The notes under the pieces: generated by a model
What the model was told of the DNA's origin: nothing
The model's input: the letters and a program-made list of their open reading frames with translations, nothing else
Database searches by the model: none
Position numbers and translations under genes: made by a program
Shown here: piece by piece, positions 8,000 to 16,510 of the stretch
How the letters are laid out: the number at the start of each line of letters is the position of its first letter
Position numbering within the stretch: position 1 is the stretch's first letter
Origin: Oscillospiraceae bacterium
GTDB lineage: Bacteria > Bacillota > Clostridia > Saccharofermentanales > Saccharofermentanaceae
Assembly (NCBI GenBank): GCA_902802325.1
Contig: CADCLV010000014.1
Span: forward strand, 1 to 39,409
Direction: 5' to 3'
Length of the DNA stretch: 39,409 nucleotides

Positions 8000-10900
8000 T
8001 TATGCCTTCTTCAGGCTGAGTTTGATCTTTTCTCCGTTGATGTTGACTTCCTTGGCGCCCTCATCCTCTCCTTCGGTGATGGAGTTTGCCAGTACATCCG
8101 ATGCAATTGCATCACTGTATTTGGTCAGGATATTCTTCAGTTTCTCATCAGAAGAATAGGTAACCAGGATCCGGTCAGTCACCTCAAAATCAGATTCCTT
8201 ACGCAGGTTCTGGATCTTGGAGACGATCTCACGGACAAAACCTTCCTCGATCAGTTCATCAGTAAGCTTGGTATCCAGAGATACGGTAAAGCCCTTATCA
8301 GACTGGGTAGACAATCCTTCCGGCTGAACATTTTCAACCAGCAGGTCTTCTGTCAGAAGCTCAAAGGATTCGCCATCAACTTCAATGGTGATCTTTCCAT
8401 CAGAATTGAGCTTATCCATGGTCTCCTTACCCGGCAGAGCTGAAATCACTTCCTTTGCAGCATTGAGTTTCGCACCCAGCTTTCTGCCGAGTGTTCTCAG
8501 CTGCGGTTTGAACTTGTAGTCCAGAAGTGTGGATGCATCCTGAAGGAACTCGACACTCTTGACATTCAATTCCTCTTCAATGATGGTCTGATATTCTTCC
8601 GGCAGCGTGTCTTCACAAACCACATAGAGCTTGCTCAGCGGCTGACGGTTCTTCATCTTCGACTCCTGACGGCAGGAACGGCCCATCTCAACGATCTTCT
8701 CGACATCATCCATGTCACGCTCCAGCTCCGGAAGGATCCACTCCTTCTTTGCAACCGGATAGTCGCACATATGGATGGAAAGAGGTGCATTCTCATCTAC
8801 GGAACGAACCAGGTTCTGATAGATCGACTCGGTCATGAACGGGATGAACGGAGCGGCCAGGCGGGAGAATTCCTCCAGGCAGGTATAGAGGGTCATAAAG
8901 GCATTGACCTTATCCTGTGTCATTTCCGGACCCCAGTATCTTTCACGGCCACGGCGCACGTACCAGTTGGAGAGTTCATCGATAAAGCCTTCCATCAGAC
9001 GGGATGCACCGGTGATGTCATAGGCCTGCATCTTGCTGTCTACCACGTCGATCAAAGAGTTCAGACGGGACAGGATCCACTTATCCATAACAGACAGCTT
9101 GTCATACTCCAGGCTGTGCTTGGTCGGATCGAACTGATCGATCTCGGCATACATGATATAGAATGCGTAGGTATTCCAAAGGGTACCCATGAATTTACCG
9201 AGGATCTGATCTACATTGGCATGATCGAAACGGGACGGCAGCCACGGTGCATTTGCACTATAGAAATACCATCTGGCCGCATCGGCACCCTGACGGTTCA
9301 GGATATCCCACGGATCCACAACATTGCCCTTATGTTTACTCATCTTCAGGCCGTCCTTATCCTGGACAAGACCCATAACGATAACGTTCTCGAACGGAGA
9401 TCTCTGGAACAGCTGGGTACTGATCGCCAGAAGCGAATAGAACCAGCCACGGGTCTGATCCAATGCCTCGGAGATAAACTGGCACGGGAAATGGGACTCG
9501 AAGAATTCTTTATTCTCGAAAGGATAGTGGAACTGGGCAAAAGGCATGGCGCCACTGTCAAACCAGCAGTCGATTACTTCCGGTACACGTGTCATAGGCT
9601 TACCGCACTGTTCACAGGTTACGTGAACATTATCCACATAAGGCTTATGAAGCTCGATCTCATCCGGGCAGTCAGTGGACTTTTCCTTCAGTTCAGCGAT
9701 GGAACCGATGCACTGACGGTGACCGCACTCGCACTCCCATACCGGAAGCGGTGTGCCCCAGTAACGTTCACGGGAAATACCCCAGTCAACCACATTCTCA
9801 AGGAAGTTACCCATACGGCCGTCACGGATCGTCTCCGGATACCAGTTGGCCATACGGTTGCTCTTTACCAGCTGATCCTTGACCTTGGTCATACCGATGA
9901 ACCAGGAAGATCTGGCGTAATAGATCAGCGGAGTATCGCATCTCCAGCAGAACGGATAATCATGCTCATAAGGCATCTTTTTAAGAAGCTTGGCTTCCAT
10001 GTTGAGTTTCTTGATGATAAGCGGGTCGGCATCCTTTACGAACAGACCGGCAAACTCACCGCACTCCTCCGGAAGGGTACCGTCTTCTTTAACGAGCTGA
10101 ACGAACGGCAGGTCATTGTCACGGCCGACTCTGGCGTCATCTTCACCGAAAGCCGGGGCGATATGTACGATACCGGTACCATCACTCATGGTAACGTAGC
10201 TGTCAGCACACACTTTAAAGGCTTCTTTTCTGCTCTTTTCTACGATTCCTTCAGAATACGGGAAAAGGGACTCGTACTTCTTTCCGACAAGGTCAGTGCC
10301 CTGATATCTTTCGACGATCTCATACTCATCAAAGAGCTGGGGAACAAGGCATCCGGCCATATAGTACATGACCTTCTTCTCCGTACCGTCGAGATCCTTC
10401 GGTACGGAGATCTTTACATATTCATCTGTCGGGCTTACGCAGAGAGCCACGTTAGACGGCAGTGTCCAAGGTGTTGTGGTCCATGCGGCGAAGTAGGTAT
10501 CTTCCTCACCGACAGCCTTAAAGCGTACGAATACGGAATTTTCCTTTACCGCCTTATAGCCCTGGGCAACCTCATGGCTGGAAAGAGCAGTACCGCAACG
10601 CGGGCAGTACGGCACGATCTTGTGGCCCTTATAGAGCATATCCTTATCCCAAAGGGTCTTCAGTGCCCACCACTCGGACTCGATATAGTCATTGTCATAA
10701 GTAACATACGGGTGCTCCATGTCAGCCCAGAAACCAACACGGTCCGACATCTGCTCCCACTCTGTCTTATACTTCCAGACAGATTCCTTACACTTCTTGA
10801 TAAACGGCTCCACGCCGTATTCTTCGATCTGGGGCTTACCGTTGATGCCCAGCATCTTCTCCACTTCCAGCTCAACCGGAAGGCCGTGGGTATCCCAGCC

Positions 10901-11152
10901 CGCCTTAAACTGGACGTGCTCACCCTTCATGGAATGATATCTCGGAACTACGTCCTTGATAACACGAGTCTTAATGTGACCAATGTGAGGTTTGCCATTG
11001 GCTGTCGGCGGACCGTCATACAGCGTAAAGCTCGGTGTACCGTCTTTTTCCGGGCGGATGGACTTCTTCTGGATATCATTGTCTTTCCAGAACTTCAGGA
11101 CTTCCTGCTCCCGATCGATAAACTTCATGTCTTTCGAAACTTTCTTATACAT
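8000..11152 (-). CDS. ileS: Isoleucyl-tRNA synthetase, type 2 (long form)
   Basis: Charges tRNA-Ile with isoleucine and edits misactivated valine. HIGH is at residues 56-59 (GKPHIGH), KMSKH at 603-607, and the CP1 editing region contains GWDTHGLPVE and the YAAWTTTPWTLPSN-like segment. At 1050 residues, and with the GPPTANGKPHIGH form of the first motif, it is the eukaryote-like type 2 enzyme that is common in Clostridia. In other bacteria this type is associated with tolerance to mupirocin. It is the first gene of the minus-strand cluster. No T-box structure was recognised in the short leader. ATG 11152 is preceded by GAGG at suitable spacing. Confidence 0.96.
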   Translation of the reverse strand: MYKKVSKDMKFIDREQEVLKFWKDNDIQKKSIRPEKDGTPSFTLYDGPPTANGKPHIGHIKTRVIKDVVPRYHSMKGEHVQFKAGWDTHGLPVELEVEKMLGINGKPQIEEYGVEPFIKKCKESVWKYKTEWEQMSDRVGFWADMEHPYVTYDNDYIESEWWALKTLWDKDMLYKGHKIVPYCPRCGTALSSHEVAQGYKAVKENSVFVRFKAVGEEDTYFAAWTTTPWTLPSNVALCVSPTDEYVKISVPKDLDGTEKKVMYYMAGCLVPQLFDEYEIVERYQGTDLVGKKYESLFPYSEGIVEKSRKEAFKVCADSYVTMSDGTGIVHIAPAFGEDDARVGRDNDLPFVQLVKEDGTLPEECGEFAGLFVKDADPLIIKKLNMEAKLLKKMPYEHDYPFCWRCDTPLIYYARSSWFIGMTKVKDQLVKSNRMANWYPETIRDGRMGNFLENVVDWGISRERYWGTPLPVWECECGHRQCIGSIAELKEKSTDCPDEIELHKPYVDNVHVTCEQCGKPMTRVPEVIDCWFDSGAMPFAQFHYPFENKEFFESHFPCQFISEALDQTRGWFYSLLAISTQLFQRSPFENVIVMGLVQDKDGLKMSKHKGNVVDPWDILNRQGADAARWYFYSANAPWLPSRFDHANVDQILGKFMGTLWNTYAFYIMYAEIDQFDPTKHSLEYDKLSVMDKWILSRLNSLIDVVDSKMQAYDITGASRLMEGFIDELSNWYVRRGRERYWGPEMTQDKVNAFMTLYTCLEEFSRLAAPFIPFMTESIYQNLVRSVDENAPLSIHMCDYPVAKKEWILPELERDMDDVEKIVEMGRSCRQESKMKNRQPLSKLYVVCEDTLPEEYQTIIEEELNVKSVEFLQDASTLLDYKFKPQLRTLGRKLGAKLNAAKEVISALPGKETMDKLNSDGKITIEVDGESFELLTEDLLVENVQPEGLSTQSDKGFTVSLDTKLTDELIEEGFVREIVSKIQNLRKESDFEVTDRILVTYSSDEKLKNILTKYSDAIASDVLANSITEGEDEGAKEVNINGEKIKLSLKKA

Positions 11153-11186
11153 GTGCTAAACCTCAACTTATTCAAAAGCTCCCGTC

Positions 11187-11211
11187 ATTATAACATAGGA
11201 ATCCCATTATA
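11187..11211 (-). promoter_or_regulatory. Candidate -10 boxes upstream of ileS
   Basis: Two perfect TATAAT hexamers on the minus strand, at 11192-11187 and 11211-11206, lie 35-60 bases before the ileS ATG. No convincing -35 element was found for either, so the promoter call rests on the -10 boxes and position. Confidence 0.45.
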
Positions 11212-11255
11212 AGAACGATTTTTATATTTTCTGTTGAATTTCGTCATTTCTCATA

Positions 11256-11281
11256 AAAGAAAAAGGCGGGAAGCCTCCCGC
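11256..11281 (-). terminator. Rho-independent terminator after the beta-helix gene
   Basis: On the minus strand GCGGGA-GGCT-TCCCGC forms a six-pair stem followed by C and a T-rich tail. It lies about 50 bases after the stop of the 11328-13322 gene and separates that operon from ileS. Confidence 0.75.
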
Positions 11282-11327
11282 AAAGGGAATCCGCCCGTCT
11301 TTTTCCGTCTTTTCCGTTTATTGATGA

Positions 11328-13322
11328 TCAGACCGTGTACTCTTCCTTGGCTTCCGCAAAAGGTCCGGCAATCGTCGTAACCCCTCTGTCTTTTCCGAAA
11401 TAATCGTAATTGAAGATGATATCCGATCCGTCTGTGTTCTCAAAACGCTGATCCGGCTGGAAAGCCTTTCCCAGGATATCCGTGTTAATGATCGGACACG
11501 GGAAATCCTTCACCTTCTCGTACACATTCGTGACCAGGACGTATTTTCCGTTCTTTTCAACTACATCCGCCTTCGCCTTAAAGCCTTTGACCACGCACTT
11601 GTTCTTCTCTTTCTTCCAGGCCTTGGCGCCGTTGAAGTAGATATTGTGGTCGATCCACACCGGCAGATGCTGGAAGTGCTTTTCCATGATCTTATGCTCG
11701 TAAGCCATAGGCTCATTCAGGTGGAAAGAATCGATCCATTCCTGATAGGTCGGATACTCATCGAAGATGAATGTACCTGCTTCCTGCTTATCGAAGAACT
11801 GCGGATTCTCATCTTTCGGGCACTTTTCGATCGGCCACTTCTGTACGAAAATGTTGTTGTAGATACGGTCATCGCCGTGAAGAATGCTCATGAAGCCCAT
11901 TACTTCGGTTCTGTGGTGGAAGTGATACGGAGTATAACGGGGCTGGTTCTTGCCGGCCACCATCTCATCCGTTCCCTCACCGATGGCCTGGAATGTGCCG
12001 CAGATGAGGTTGTTGACCATAGCCACGCCCTCGGTTGCCAGACGTAAAGACGCCTTACTGAGCATAACGTTATTGTCCACAAGCGTCGGACCATGGCCGA
12101 CCTCGATAAAGATATCCTGGCTCATGATGGTTCCGGGGATACGGTGAGCATAAGACGGGGTATGGTTATCATGCAGAAGATTCTGTGAAAGGATGGTTCC
12201 CTGTGCCTGCCAGTCACACCAAATTCCCATGGTGCAGTGGTGAACATGATTTCTTCTCATGATCACGTCAATGGCGGCATGGAGCTTAATGCCCGCAATC
12301 TCGGCGCCGCCCACCTCCATCATGTTATTGATGTTATGGATATGGTTGTCTTCGATAATAGAGAAAACGCAGCCCATACGGCCGACGATACCGGTCTGCT
12401 CGCAGTGATGGATATGGCATCTTCTGACGATATGGGAACCGATATTTTCCTTCAGCCATCCGTGATACTGGCCACGGCAGACGGCATCACGCTCCATCTG
12501 GGTCGGGCTCTTGACACGGTACTTGGTAAAGTAATGATCATTTTCCGGATCCAGATATTTTCCGAGGGAAATGCCACAGCAGCGGCTATGGGAAACTTCG
12601 CAGTCCTCAATGATCCATCCGCGGCTCCAGTGCGGGCCGATCATGCCATCCTGGAAAGCAGCCGGCGGTGCCCATGTGGTCGCGGCTTTATTGACCGTAA
12701 AACCGGAAAGGGTAATATAGCTGACTCCGGTCTTGCTCGGGAAGAAACAGTTTCTTCTGACATTGATCTCCACCTTCTGCTTATTTGGATCTTTTCCCTG
12801 GAAATTGGCATAGATCACAGTCTTTCCGTCTTTCTGCTCGGTGTACCACTTGTAGATAGAGTTTTCCGGCTCCCAGGAAGCATCGTCCTTCTCACCTTTG
12901 AGGCAGGCATCCAGATCATCTGTCTCGTAGAGAGCCACATCATTCAGGTACACACACCCTGTATGCGGATGACGATGCCAGAAATACCAGTCGCCGCCGA
13001 TTCTGGTGTCATACGGGTTATATGAACCGAAAATGCCGTTATCGATTTCCACCACCCAGGTCTTTCCTTTATATTTTTTCCAGCCTTTGACGATCTCGGC
13101 GCCGGTAATGACCGCCTTCAGCGGCTCTACGGAGCGGTAGGTGATGCGGGCATCCTCGGTTCCGGCATTGACCGGATCCACATATTCGCGGTATACACCC
13201 GGCATAACCAGGATCTCATCGCCTGGTTTTGCTACCTTTGCGGCGGCATTAATGGTCAGGAAAGGATGCTCTTTGGTACCGCATCCCCGGGACTTCGTGT
13301 TCTGGTCGACGTAGTAGATCAT
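11328..13322 (-). CDS. Right-handed parallel beta-helix protein, probable carbohydrate-active enzyme
   Basis: A 664-residue protein without a signal peptide. The N-terminus (YYVDQNTKSRGCGTKEHPFLTINAA..., then GDEILVMPGVYRE) is typical of pectate-lyase-like right-handed parallel beta-helix proteins. Central residues about 230-420 have short repeated strands such as WIIEDCEVSHSRCCGISLG, IVRRCHIHHCEQTGIVG, SIIEDNHIHNINNM and VIMRRNHVHHCTMGIWCDWQAQG. The architecture resembles GH141 and related intracellular glycan-degrading families, but a GH number cannot be assigned by eye. Its ATG overlaps the HD gene stop by four bases (ATGA). A cytoplasmic role on imported oligosaccharides would fit the GH2 and GH3 genes elsewhere in the window, but that link is inference. 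Confidence 0.75.
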   Translation of the reverse strand: MIYYVDQNTKSRGCGTKEHPFLTINAAAKVAKPGDEILVMPGVYREYVDPVNAGTEDARITYRSVEPLKAVITGAEIVKGWKKYKGKTWVVEIDNGIFGSYNPYDTRIGGDWYFWHRHPHTGCVYLNDVALYETDDLDACLKGEKDDASWEPENSIYKWYTEQKDGKTVIYANFQGKDPNKQKVEINVRRNCFFPSKTGVSYITLSGFTVNKAATTWAPPAAFQDGMIGPHWSRGWIIEDCEVSHSRCCGISLGKYLDPENDHYFTKYRVKSPTQMERDAVCRGQYHGWLKENIGSHIVRRCHIHHCEQTGIVGRMGCVFSIIEDNHIHNINNMMEVGGAEIAGIKLHAAIDVIMRRNHVHHCTMGIWCDWQAQGTILSQNLLHDNHTPSYAHRIPGTIMSQDIFIEVGHGPTLVDNNVMLSKASLRLATEGVAMVNNLICGTFQAIGEGTDEMVAGKNQPRYTPYHFHHRTEVMGFMSILHGDDRIYNNIFVQKWPIEKCPKDENPQFFDKQEAGTFIFDEYPTYQEWIDSFHLNEPMAYEHKIMEKHFQHLPVWIDHNIYFNGAKAWKKEKNKCVVKGFKAKADVVEKNGKYVLVTNVYEKVKDFPCPIINTDILGKAFQPDQRFENTDGSDIIFNYDYFGKDRGVTTIAGPFAEAKEEYTV

Positions 13323-13942
13323 AGGTTTTCCTCCAAAATGTATGCTGATTCAATGTCTGATGTAAAAATGGCAACCACAGATGGATATATCTTTGCTGTC
13401 TCGGAAAACGGATCCGGATAGGTGTTTTTGTCCGGACCCATATGGAGTCGGATCATGGCATACTCCTCCGGTTTGAGGCGGATAAAATTCTGGATATACC
13501 AGCAGGATTTCTCTCCATGTCCGACAGGGAAAGTATCCTTGATCCCCCATACTTCTTTCTCCACCCAGTTCGCCACTTCTTTTCCAAACTGGTTGATCTT
13601 GGTTCCTTCCTTCACGTTCTTGACCTCTTTGGTATAGAAATTCACTTTACAGAGATCGTGAAGAAGAGATGTAATGATCACCGTTTCCGGTTCAATGGAG
13701 ATAAGCCCCTGCTGTACTTTTTCAGAAAGACGCTGGTAAACATGGAGACTATGAAGGGCAAGTCCGCCTTCACAGTGAAGATGGTATTTCGTGGATGCCG
13801 GCGCGGTAAAAAAGTCCGTCTTCGTTACGATCCACTCCACCAGTTTCTCCATGCCTGGGCGCTTTGTGGAAAGAAGGAGATCCGTGATCTTCTTCTGATT
13901 CTCATCTCTTTGCTCTCGGCTGATCGTAAATTCTTCTGCCAT
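13319..13942 (-). CDS. HD-domain protein (putative phosphohydrolase)
   Basis: A 207-residue cytoplasmic protein. The HD metal site is suggested by H64 (GGLALHSLHV) and H95-D96 (TSLLHDLCKV), with later acidic residues in FTSDIESAYI. HD-domain enzymes hydrolyse nucleotides or other phosphoesters; the substrate here is not known. The open frame extends upstream into the pseudouridine synthase gene, but ATG 13942 is chosen because it follows an AAAGGAG ribosome binding site and starts the conserved part. It is four bases from the upstream gene and overlaps the beta-helix gene by four bases. Confidence 0.8.
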   Translation of the reverse strand: MAEEFTISREQRDENQKKITDLLLSTKRPGMEKLVEWIVTKTDFFTAPASTKYHLHCEGGLALHSLHVYQRLSEKVQQGLISIEPETVIITSLLHDLCKVNFYTKEVKNVKEGTKINQFGKEVANWVEKEVWGIKDTFPVGHGEKSCWYIQNFIRLKPEEYAMIRLHMGPDKNTYPDPFSETAKIYPSVVAIFTSDIESAYILEENL

Positions 13943-13946
13943 CCTT

Positions 13947-14651
13947 TCACTCCTTTCGAAATTGATTCCATGGCTCCTCCTCGGAAAGAGGAAGAGTAAA
14001 AGCCATCCGCTCCTTCGTAACCGGATGGTCAAGTTCCATTGAATACGATTCCAGGAGAATATCCCCTGCAAATCTATGCGGGCCCGAGCCATACTTCCGG
14101 TCACCGACGATTGGGTGTCCGATAGAAGAAAGCTGGGCACGGATCTGATGAGATCTTCCTGTGTGCAGAAGGATCGAAAGAAGCGTTACCGGAACTCCGG
14201 CGATCCGCCCCTGCCCTTCTATCTTGTACTCAAGATGACAAGCTTTCGCATCTTTGGGCGCGCTCTTTTCATCCGGAAAAACCTCCACCAGATTTGTCCT
14301 GGCATTTTTGCGGAGAAAAGAACGGATCTCTCCCTCTTTCTCCTCGAAAGTGCCGTATACGATCGCCCGGTATTTCTTCCGGACAGTACGGTTCCGGATC
14401 TGTTCACTGATCCGGGAAGCGCATTTACTTGTTTTGGCAAAGACCATCACGCCGCGGACCGGACGGTCCAGACGGTGCAGAAGGCCCAGGTATGCCTCAC
14501 CCGGCTTTTTATATTTTTCAACCAGATATGCCTTCAAAAGCGTCAGCATATCCGGATCTCCGGAAGGATCACTTTGCGAAAGGACCCCGGCCGGTTTCAC
14601 AGCGACAAGAAGGTGATTGTCCTCAAAAAGTATCTTCGGGGTCTCCGGCAT
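13947..14651 (-). CDS. RluA-family RNA pseudouridine synthase
   Basis: Converts uridine to pseudouridine in rRNA or tRNA. The catalytic motif HRLDRPVRG is at residues 59-67 with Asp62, preceded by DNHLLVAVKPAGVLSQ (11-26), and HTGRSHQIRAQLSSIGHPIVGD provides the substrate-positioning region. The 234-residue protein has no S4 domain, which fits the shorter RluA/RluC-like proteins lacking it; the exact target base is unknown. It starts one base after the stop of the methyltransferase gene. Confidence 0.9.
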   Translation of the reverse strand: MPETPKILFEDNHLLVAVKPAGVLSQSDPSGDPDMLTLLKAYLVEKYKKPGEAYLGLLHRLDRPVRGVMVFAKTSKCASRISEQIRNRTVRKKYRAIVYGTFEEKEGEIRSFLRKNARTNLVEVFPDEKSAPKDAKACHLEYKIEGQGRIAGVPVTLLSILLHTGRSHQIRAQLSSIGHPIVGDRKYGSGPHRFAGDILLESYSMELDHPVTKERMAFTLPLSEEEPWNQFRKE

Positions 14652-14652
14652 A

Positions 14653-15561
14653 TCACTTCTCCTCCGGCGTCCATCTTCCGGTACTGCCGCAAGGAAGGAT
14701 CAGATCCATCTTCGAGCAGGGAAGCCCCAGTTCCTCCGAGACCACTTTTCCGCCATGCTTCGTCCGGATCGCCAGACGAAGTATATCTTCGATCACCATC
14801 GAAGAAAGGCCCGTGGTATAGGAATTGATCAGGAAAAACAGCGGATCATCGGAGATCAGTTTCTCGCATTTTTCCACCAGCGGGAAAAGCGCATCTTCCA
14901 GTTTCCACATTTCACCGGAAGGGCCGCGTCCGTATGCCGGCGGGTCCATGATGATCCCGTCGTAGGTTCTTCCTCTTCGTATTTCTCTTTCCACGAAACG
15001 CACGCAGTCTTCTACGATAAAACGGATATAGCAGTCAGTAAGGCCGCTGGCGGCCATATTCTCTTTGGCTCTTCCCACCATGCCTTTACTGGCATCTACA
15101 TGAACCACTTCTGCCGCGCCGGCCGCTGCAAAAGCCATTGTCGCACCGCCTGTATAAGCAAACAGATTCAATATACGGGGCTTCTTCCCTTTTTTGACGG
15201 CATCCTGGATCCGCTTTCCGCAGAAATCCCAGTTTGCTGCCTGTTCCGGGAAAAGACCTGTATGCTTAAAACTCGTCGGTTCGATGATAAAGGTCAGAGG
15301 TCTGCCCACCGCATCATAATGAATTTCCCATTTCTGCGGGATCGGACGCTGCTTGGTCCAGTGTCCGCCACCGGTCTCACTTCGGTGATACAGGGCATGC
15401 GGCTTCGGCCAGTGGGACTCTTCCATTCCGGTATAACCGGTCTTCGGCCAGATCGCCTGCGGATCCGGACGCTGAAGGTACACATCTCCCCAGCGCTCGT
15501 ACTTTTCTCCTTCTCCACAATAGAGCAATTCAAAATCAGTCCAACGATCTGCTAAAAACAT
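14653..15561 (-). CDS. Class I SAM-dependent RNA methyltransferase (RlmI/RlmK-like)
   Basis: A 302-residue methyltransferase. The SAM-binding motif ILNLFAYTGGATMAFAAAGA is at about 129-148, an acidic post-II region VVHVDASKGMVGRAKENM follows, and the catalytic-type motif MDPPAYGRGPSG is near 205-216. These match the RlmI/RlmK C-terminal domain that methylates 23S rRNA, but no PUA or THUMP domain is present, so the substrate is inferred. It heads a tight four-gene operon with a pseudouridine synthase, consistent with rRNA modification. A small hairpin (CCCGA-TATTT-TCGGG) lies in its leader at 15598-15612. Confidence 0.85.
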   Translation of the reverse strand: MFLADRWTDFELLYCGEGEKYERWGDVYLQRPDPQAIWPKTGYTGMEESHWPKPHALYHRSETGGGHWTKQRPIPQKWEIHYDAVGRPLTFIIEPTSFKHTGLFPEQAANWDFCGKRIQDAVKKGKKPRILNLFAYTGGATMAFAAAGAAEVVHVDASKGMVGRAKENMAASGLTDCYIRFIVEDCVRFVEREIRRGRTYDGIIMDPPAYGRGPSGEMWKLEDALFPLVEKCEKLISDDPLFFLINSYTTGLSSMVIEDILRLAIRTKHGGKVVSEELGLPCSKMDLILPCGSTGRWTPEEK

Positions 15562-15770
15562 GAAATTCCGTAATCTTCCTTCCCGGATAAGTCAATTCCC
15601 CGATATTTTCGGGATCCAGGTTCAGTATAACATTATCCCCCGTTGCAAAAAAGACGGATCTTTGTCTTATGATTTCGTTTTTTCGCTTGATAATTCGGGC
15701 ATCTGCTTCCCGTTCACGGAAAATTCATCAAAATTCTCTTCTTTTTTGGTCCGAAATCGGTTTTTTCGAT

Positions 15771-15776
15771 TATAAT
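15771..15776 (+). promoter_or_regulatory. Candidate -10 box for the two-component operon
   Basis: A perfect TATAAT 45 bases before the response regulator ATG. A TTGGTC at 15746-15751 could be a -35, but the 19-base spacing is long, so only the -10 is offered. Confidence 0.45.
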
Positions 15777-15820
15777 AGATGTAATGTTGTAATGACGAAG
15801 GAAAACAAGAGGTAATTGTA

Positions 15821-16510
15821 ATGGCTACAGCTCCGCATATTTTAATCTGCGATGACGATCCGGTGGTACACGAGTCCCTGGGTCTATATTTTGAAAACGA
15901 ACATTTTACATATTCCAGCGCCTATGACGGACGTGATGCACTGGCTCACGTAGCTTCCGACAAGCCGGATCTGATCATTCTGGACGTGATGATGCCGGAA
16001 AAGACCGGTATTGAGGTTTGCCGTGAAATCCGTAAGACATTGTCCACGCCGATCATCATTCTCACCGCCAAAGGCGAGGAGATCGACCGTGTACTTGGTC
16101 TGGAATTAGGTGCAGACGACTATATCGTTAAGCCTTTCTCCCCGCGTGAAGTCATTGCCCGTATTAAGGCTGTACTCCGCCGTATCAACGAGCCTCAGGA
16201 GAATACGTCTCTTCTCCGTTTCGAAGGATTGGAGATCAATCTGGATAACTATCAGGTCAAGGTCAAGGGTGAACTGGTTCCCTGCACGCCGAAAGAGGTG
16301 GAGATCCTGCATCTTCTTGCTTCTCATGTCGGACAGGTCATGGACCGTGAGCAGATCCTTTCTCTGATCTGGGGTTATGACTACTTCGGAGATACCCGTA
16401 CGGTTGACACGCACATTAAGCGTATCCGTCAGAAGATTTACTACGATGGCGCTCCCTGGTCTCTTATCACCGTGTATGGTGTCGGATATAAATTCGAGGT
16501 CAACCAATAA
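15821..16510 (+). CDS. OmpR/PhoB-family response regulator
   Basis: A 229-residue transcription factor. The receiver domain (1-120) has the acidic pocket DDD at 11-13, the phosphoacceptor Asp55 in LIILDVMMPEK, Thr in ILTAKGEE, and the conserved Lys in YIVKPFSPREV. The C-terminal winged helix (about 128-225) ends with RTVDTHIKRIRQKI and VYGVGYKFE. Its stop overlaps the kinase ATG by one base (TAATG), so the pair is co-translated and is very probably cognate. It resembles PhoB/WalR-type regulators; the regulon is unknown. Confidence 0.95.
   Translation: MATAPHILICDDDPVVHESLGLYFENEHFTYSSAYDGRDALAHVASDKPDLIILDVMMPEKTGIEVCREIRKTLSTPIIILTAKGEEIDRVLGLELGADDYIVKPFSPREVIARIKAVLRRINEPQENTSLLRFEGLEINLDNYQVKVKGELVPCTPKEVEILHLLASHVGQVMDREQILSLIWGYDYFGDTRTVDTHIKRIRQKIYYDGAPWSLITVYGVGYKFEVNQ

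Noticed and set aside
8771..11212. Long 813-residue open frame on the plus strand opposite ileS
   Set aside because: It lies wholly antisense to a clear ileS, has no family features or ribosome binding site, and arises from the codon bias of the real gene.
11153..11327. T-box or other riboswitch upstream of ileS, and likewise upstream of trpS
   Set aside because: No specifier-loop/antiterminator pattern was found; the gaps are short and contain only -10 boxes and a terminator of the neighbouring operon.
13943..14140. Longer HD-protein start at 14140
   Set aside because: The extension overlaps the pseudouridine synthase coding sequence; ATG 13942 has its own AAAGGAG site.
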